This document shows, piece after piece, positions 59,817 through 64,000 of a stretch of 64,000 nt of DNA (its first letter is position 1; every line of letters begins with the position of its first letter). Source of the stretch: Desmodesmus armatus. Taxonomy: Eukaryota > Chlorophyta > Chlorophyceae > Sphaeropleales > Scenedesmaceae. The stretch lies in the NCBI GenBank assembly GCA_007449985.2, contig VIIQ02000068.1, positions 124,001-188,000 of the forward strand. Direction: 5' to 3'. The translations under genes and the position numbers were made by a program. The notes beneath the pieces were generated by a model that was given only the letters and a program-made list of their open reading frames with translations, made no database searches and was not told where the DNA came from.

Positions 59817-62800
59817 ATGGCAGACCAGCAGCAGCAGCACAGGCTAGTGATTCTTTATGGTTCGCAGACAGGGAATGCCCAGGTGATCGAGTTGACGCAA
59901 GCTTCACCTGTTCTTGACTCTAGCTGCATCTTCTGGGCTGCCTGGCTGCAGCTACGGGTGTGCTGACGCGTGTGGTCGTGCTGCTGCTGCCTGCAGGATG
60001 TGGCTGAGCGGATAGCTCGGGAGGCCCAGCTACTGCTGTACAGCCCAGCCGTCCTGCCCATGGACTCCTACCCAATGCAGCAGCTGCCGGAGGAGCGATG
60101 CGTGATCTTTGTGACAGCTACTACAGGCCAGGCATGTCTGGGCAGTTGCAAGCAACTGCAAGCAAGTGTCGGCAGCACGTGCAGCAGTCGGCTGACCATA
60201 CACAGGGGTCCTGTTGCAGGGTGACCCTCCAGACAACATGCGCCGCTTCTGGAAGCTGCTGCTGCGCAAGAACCTGCCACCAAGCATTCTTGGTGGGACA
60301 AACTACGCAGTGTTTGGGCTTGGGGACTCTGGCTATGTCAAGTACAACGTAGGTCGGCAGCAGCGGTAGCGACATAGGGGGAGGGTGCGACACAGGGGGT
60401 AAAAACTGGCAGGAGTATGTGTGGTCCAAGCCCCTGCAGCCAGCCCGTCATGTGTCAGGACACTGTCATGGTGACAGGTCCTGTGCCTGCAGTCTGCCTT
60501 GGCATGCAGTTAGTGACACTTGGCACACAGGCAGCATGTTCACCAGTGGTAGGTAGTGTGCCACCAGTGGTTGGCTGACTGTTAGCACCCACATTGTGGT
60601 GTCTGTGCTGACTGCATCTGCAGGTGGCAGCAAAGAAGCTGGACAGGCGCCTGGAGGCCCTCGGCGCCAAGCCTTTGCTGGAGAGGGGGCTAGGGGACGA
60701 CCAGGTGATACATGCACGCCTTCTGGGCAGCTGGCAGTCCAGGCTGCAGTCACTGAGATTGTTTCTCACGTGAATGCTATGGGGTTCTGTTTCCTCCATG
60801 TGCCCAACACGGCCACAGAGTCAGCCCTGCTGCACACTCATGGCGCAGACAGCCTGCAGTAGCACACCTGGCTTGTACAATTTTCAGGTCCCTCGTGAAA
60901 ACCCGATAGAGCATCAGCCAGGCTGCCAGTGGCAGGTCACACCTGCCATGCAGGTATGGAGCAGCAAGAGTGTGCTGCCCACATGTTGATGCTGCAGCAC
61001 CCCTCTGGACACGAGGCCACACTTGACCCCTGGCTGCAGCAGCTGTGGAAGGTCCTGCGCCAGCGCAACCCCCTGCCACCAGGCACCTCTGAGGTAGGCA
61101 TAGCAGACCATGCGCGTCACCTTATTTTTATCTTCTTGCTGCCTCTTGCAGCTCAGGTGTGGTTGAATTAGCAGAGGGCTTCAGCACCAGGATTATTACC
61201 TGTATGACCGCCTTGCTGCCATGGTGTGCATCTGCTGCCTCCTGTGGCGGGTAGCTCTCTGTTTGGTCTTGTGCTCGTGTTTTCTCAGTGCACCACGTCT
61301 GTGTCATGTGCTGTGCTGTGCTGTGCTGTGCCGTGCTGTCCTGCATGCAGCCTGTGCTGGATACCAGCACCCTCCTGCAGCTCACTCCGCCAAAGTACAA
61401 AGTAACACCGCTGCCAGCACCACCACCCGGCCAGCCCACAGCACAGCAGCAGGCCGCCCTCTCCCCACAGCAGCAGGAACAGCTGCTAATTGAGCAGGCA
61501 GTCGCTGCAGCAGCAGCATTCCGTGCAGTAGCAGCAGAGGCATCCGGCCTACCACCTGGCAGTAGTATTCAGCCCCCAGCAGCAGCTGCTGCTGCCACCA
61601 ACGGGCATGCAGGCAGCTGTCAGTACGGGCCCTGGAGGCCGTTCATGGCGCCGCTGTTGGCCAACAGGCGTGTCACCAGTGCTGAGCACTTCCAGGAGAC
61701 CAGGGTTTTGGAGTTTGACCTGGCAGGGTCTGGCCTGCAGTACCAGCCTGGGGACCTGCTGGCCATCTTCCCAAGGACATCTGCAGCTGATGTGGAGGTG
61801 CGTTGATGATGCAGAAGCTACGTCATGATTTTGCAGTTGCTGTGGATGTTAGATGGATGTTAGAGGGCAGTGGTGGCGGTGTCGTTCCAGTGGCCGGCCA
61901 GACAGCAGCAGCTTGCACCAGGGTGCAAGCGGCAGCTGACGACTGTTGCCCCAGGGCATGTTGTTTATTTGGTCACATAAGCTGTGCATGTTTGCAGCTT
62001 ATGCTTGCACTGTCGGGACCTTTTGAAGCCATGCTGCCGTGTGCTGTTTGTTTGCAGGCTGCGCTGCAGCGTCTGGGGCTCGATGGTGACAGCTGGGTGC
62101 GGATCGAGGCAGCACAGCAGCCATCACCAGGACCAGGGCAGCAGCAACATGCAGTGTGTGAGGCAACCTTGCGTGCAGTCATGCAGGTGCGGTGGGGGTG
62201 CCGACAGCGCTTCTGAAGCAGGTACAGTGATAGCAGGGAGCTGTGACAGCATCAAGCACGTCACAACTCATGTTTGCTGGTCATGCAGCAGGCTGTGCAC
62301 ATGTTTGCTGGTCATGCAGCAGGCTGTGCACATGGTGGTAGCATGGCTGCTTGCAGGACTTGTTTGCGTGCTGTTAGGGCGTCATGCAGTAGTAATCAGT
62401 ACTAACTTGTGTGGTGGTGTGTACTGCTGCAGGGAGTGCTGGACCTCAGCGGCAGTTCACCTCGGCGGTACCTGTTCCAGGTGTTGAGCCACTTCACCAC
62501 ACACGCGATGCACAAGGAGCGCCTGGAATACTTTGCAACAGCAGAAGGCAGGGATGATCTGTACAGGTGAGCAGAAAGTAGGCAGCATGCGTCAGCACAG
62601 GGAGGCTGGTGGGAGGCTGGTGAGAATTACACATTAGCGCTGACACATTGTCTTGCTCAACGACCTGGCCATGTCAAGCGAGTGTGCAGCACAAGCATGT
62701 CCTAAACTGCACTACAGGCGAACCCATGCTGGCTTAGACCTCTTGTGGCGGGCCATCACATCGATGCTGCTGGCACTCTTCCGGTGTGGCAGCATCTACT

Positions 62801-63883
62801 GACCTCTGTGTCTGCCTGCTGGGTCCCCCATGCATATTCCTGCACGCACCCAGGTACAACCAGAAGGAGCGCAGGAGCCTGCTAGAGGTCCTGCAGGACT
62901 TTGGCTCAGCACAGCCACCCCTGGAGCGGCTGCTGGAGGCAGCGCCCCTGCTGCAGCCACGGCAGTTCTCCCTGGCCTCAGCACCAGCAGCACATGGCAG
63001 CAGGGCAGCTGTTCTAGTGGCTGTGGTGGCCTGGAAGACGCCCAGCAATAGGCCCAGGAAAGGCCTTGTGACAAACTGGCTTGCGGGGCTGCAGCCGGGG
63101 TCTGGTGCTGCTGCTAGTGCTGCTGCTGATGCTGACTGCTTTGTTGGCGGAGGCACGCATGGTAGTGAGGATGTTGTGCGAGTGCCTGTGTGGGTGGACA
63201 GGGGTGCGTTCAGGTTGCCACCTGATGACAGCACTCCGGTGTTGTTGGTGGGCCCAGGGACCGGTGTTGCCCCGTTCAGGTCGTTCTGCTGGCAGCGGGC
63301 AGCACTCAGGCAGCAGCAGGGGCAGGTGGCAGCAGATGCAGGTGCAGCACCCAGCAGTGAAAGCAGCAGCAGCAGTTGCCTGTTCTTTGGGTGCAGGAGT
63401 CCTGATGCAGACTTCTATTATGAGAGTGAGTGGTGGCCCGTCATGCAGACAGGTGCACTGCACCCACAGCATGGCCTTGTGACGGCGTTCTCCCGCCACA
63501 GTCCACAGCCCACACAGCTGGAGCTGCTGCAGCTGCTGCAGCGTGCTGCTGAAACATCGCAGCACCAACAGCAGCAGGACGGCAGCCAAGACGTGCTGCA
63601 GCAGCAGCAGTCTCCTGAGCAGCCGCCCACACCAGCAGTGCCTAGCGGCAGGGTCTATGTGACGCATAAGCTGCGTGAGCATGGAGCTGCTGTTTGGAAG
63701 CTGCTGTCAGAGCAGGGTGGCTGGGTTTATGTGTCTGGCTCTGCAGAGAAGATGCCTGCAGGTGTGGTGTCTGCCTTGGAAGATGTTGCAGCAGTGCATG
63801 GGGGTCTGTCTGCTGAGGCTGCTGCTAAGTTTGTGCGGCATTTAGAGCTTACTGGCAGGTACCATGTGGAGGCCTGGTCTTGA
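59817..63883 (+). CDS. TAH18: NADPH-dependent diflavin oxidoreductase (TAH18/NDOR1/ATR3 family)
   Basis: Nine exons: 59817-59882, 59997-60131, 60220-60348, 60624-60704, 60998-61093, 61351-61797, 62058-62186, 62433-62566 and 62854-63883. They encode 748 residues. The FMN domain has LYGSQTGNAQ (14-22), TATTGQGDPPDNM and FGLGDSGYVKYN. The FAD domain has PRQFSLAS (441-448) and GLVTNWLAG (476-484). The NADPH domain has GPGTGVAPFR (539-548), FFGCRSPDADFYYESEW and YVSGSAEKMP, and the protein ends HVEAWS with the aromatic C-terminus. In yeast, plants and animals this enzyme passes electrons from NADPH to Dre2/CIAPIN1 for cytosolic Fe-S cluster assembly. The protein is longer than the usual 600 residues because of Ala/Gln inserts near 190-245, 490-500 and 560-680. 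One intron (60132-60219) uses a GC donor within the conserved TGQ-GDPP site. Confidence 0.96.
62270..62331. repeat. 31-bp tandem repeat, two copies, in a diflavin reductase intron
   Basis: ATGTTTGCTGGTCATGCAGC and the next 11 bases are repeated exactly at 62270-62300 and 62301-62331. The unit contains CATGCAGCAG, which resembles local splice acceptors. Confidence 0.93.
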
Positions 63884-64000
63884 GCTGTAACATCCAGGGC
63901 TTGCTATTTTAGATTGATGATATACTGTCACTGTGTAGGGATTAGTCAGACAGGTTACCTTGAACCCTAAACCACCAAGGTTTGACACGTTCAGAGCACT
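63884..64000. other. 3' flank of the diflavin reductase
   Basis: TGTAA, the usual polyadenylation signal of volvocalean green algae, occurs at 63886-63890, very close to the stop. Nothing else was recognised before the window ends. Confidence 0.4.

Noticed and set aside
1..64000. CRISPR arrays, bacterial operons, rRNA or tRNA genes
   Set aside because: No spaced repeat array, ribosome-binding pattern or cloverleaf with a GGTTCRA-type arm was seen, and the genes are spliced and eukaryotic.

Overview
The window looks like nuclear DNA of a green alga. Nearly every gene is split by many short introns with GT/GC...AG borders, most acceptors read as a pyrimidine run followed by CTGCAG, and proteins carry Gln/Ala/Ser runs encoded by CAG/GCA repeats. 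The families (diflavin reductase, TRP-like channel, FAS1, F-box/LRR, RING-CH) are eukaryotic, and this gene style is typical of chlorophytes such as Chlamydomonadales or Sphaeropleales. The order is an inference. All gene models were built by hand from splice sites, reading phase and family motifs. Gene spans are given as CDS, with exon coordinates in the evidence.

Layout. 1-6364 (-): a TRP-like cation channel, cut by the left edge. 6716-10140 and 11809-15189 (+): two tandem zinc-free MDR quinone/enone oxidoreductases; a third copy lies at 33063-35888 (-). 16194-19018: a 2.8-kb DNA transposon with perfect 31-bp terminal inverted repeats. 19251-20490 (-): a small multi-pass membrane protein. 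20829-26362 (-): a 980-residue coiled-coil protein. 26996-29110 (+): a 2-oxoglutarate/Fe(II) oxygenase. 29424-32111 (+): a secreted two-domain fasciclin (FAS1) protein. 36536-40370 and 41665-45268 (+): tandem acid-lipase-like alpha/beta hydrolases. 48954-50048 (-): a RING-CH zinc-finger protein. 51897-56939 (+): an F-box-like/leucine-rich-repeat protein with a very long low-complexity insert. 58027-59075 (+): the 3' part of a membrane protein. 59817-63883 (+): NADPH-dependent diflavin reductase (TAH18/NDOR1 family), complete.

The genes do not form a pathway. The common theme is local duplication: three oxidoreductase copies with identical intron positions and phases, and two lipases that differ by one intron. 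Smaller duplications sit inside introns, and one copies the 3' end of a channel exon with only synonymous changes. Three gene pairs are divergent and share short upstream regions (6365-6715, 26363-26995, 35889-36535). The largest stretches without a convincing gene are 10141-11808, 15190-16193, 40371-41664, 45269-48953 and 50049-51896. No rRNA, tRNA or CRISPR was seen. Nothing here is a clearly new biological system. The most unusual items are the transposon with its reconstructable insertion site, the silent exon duplicate in the channel gene, and the conversion-like identity among the MDR copies.
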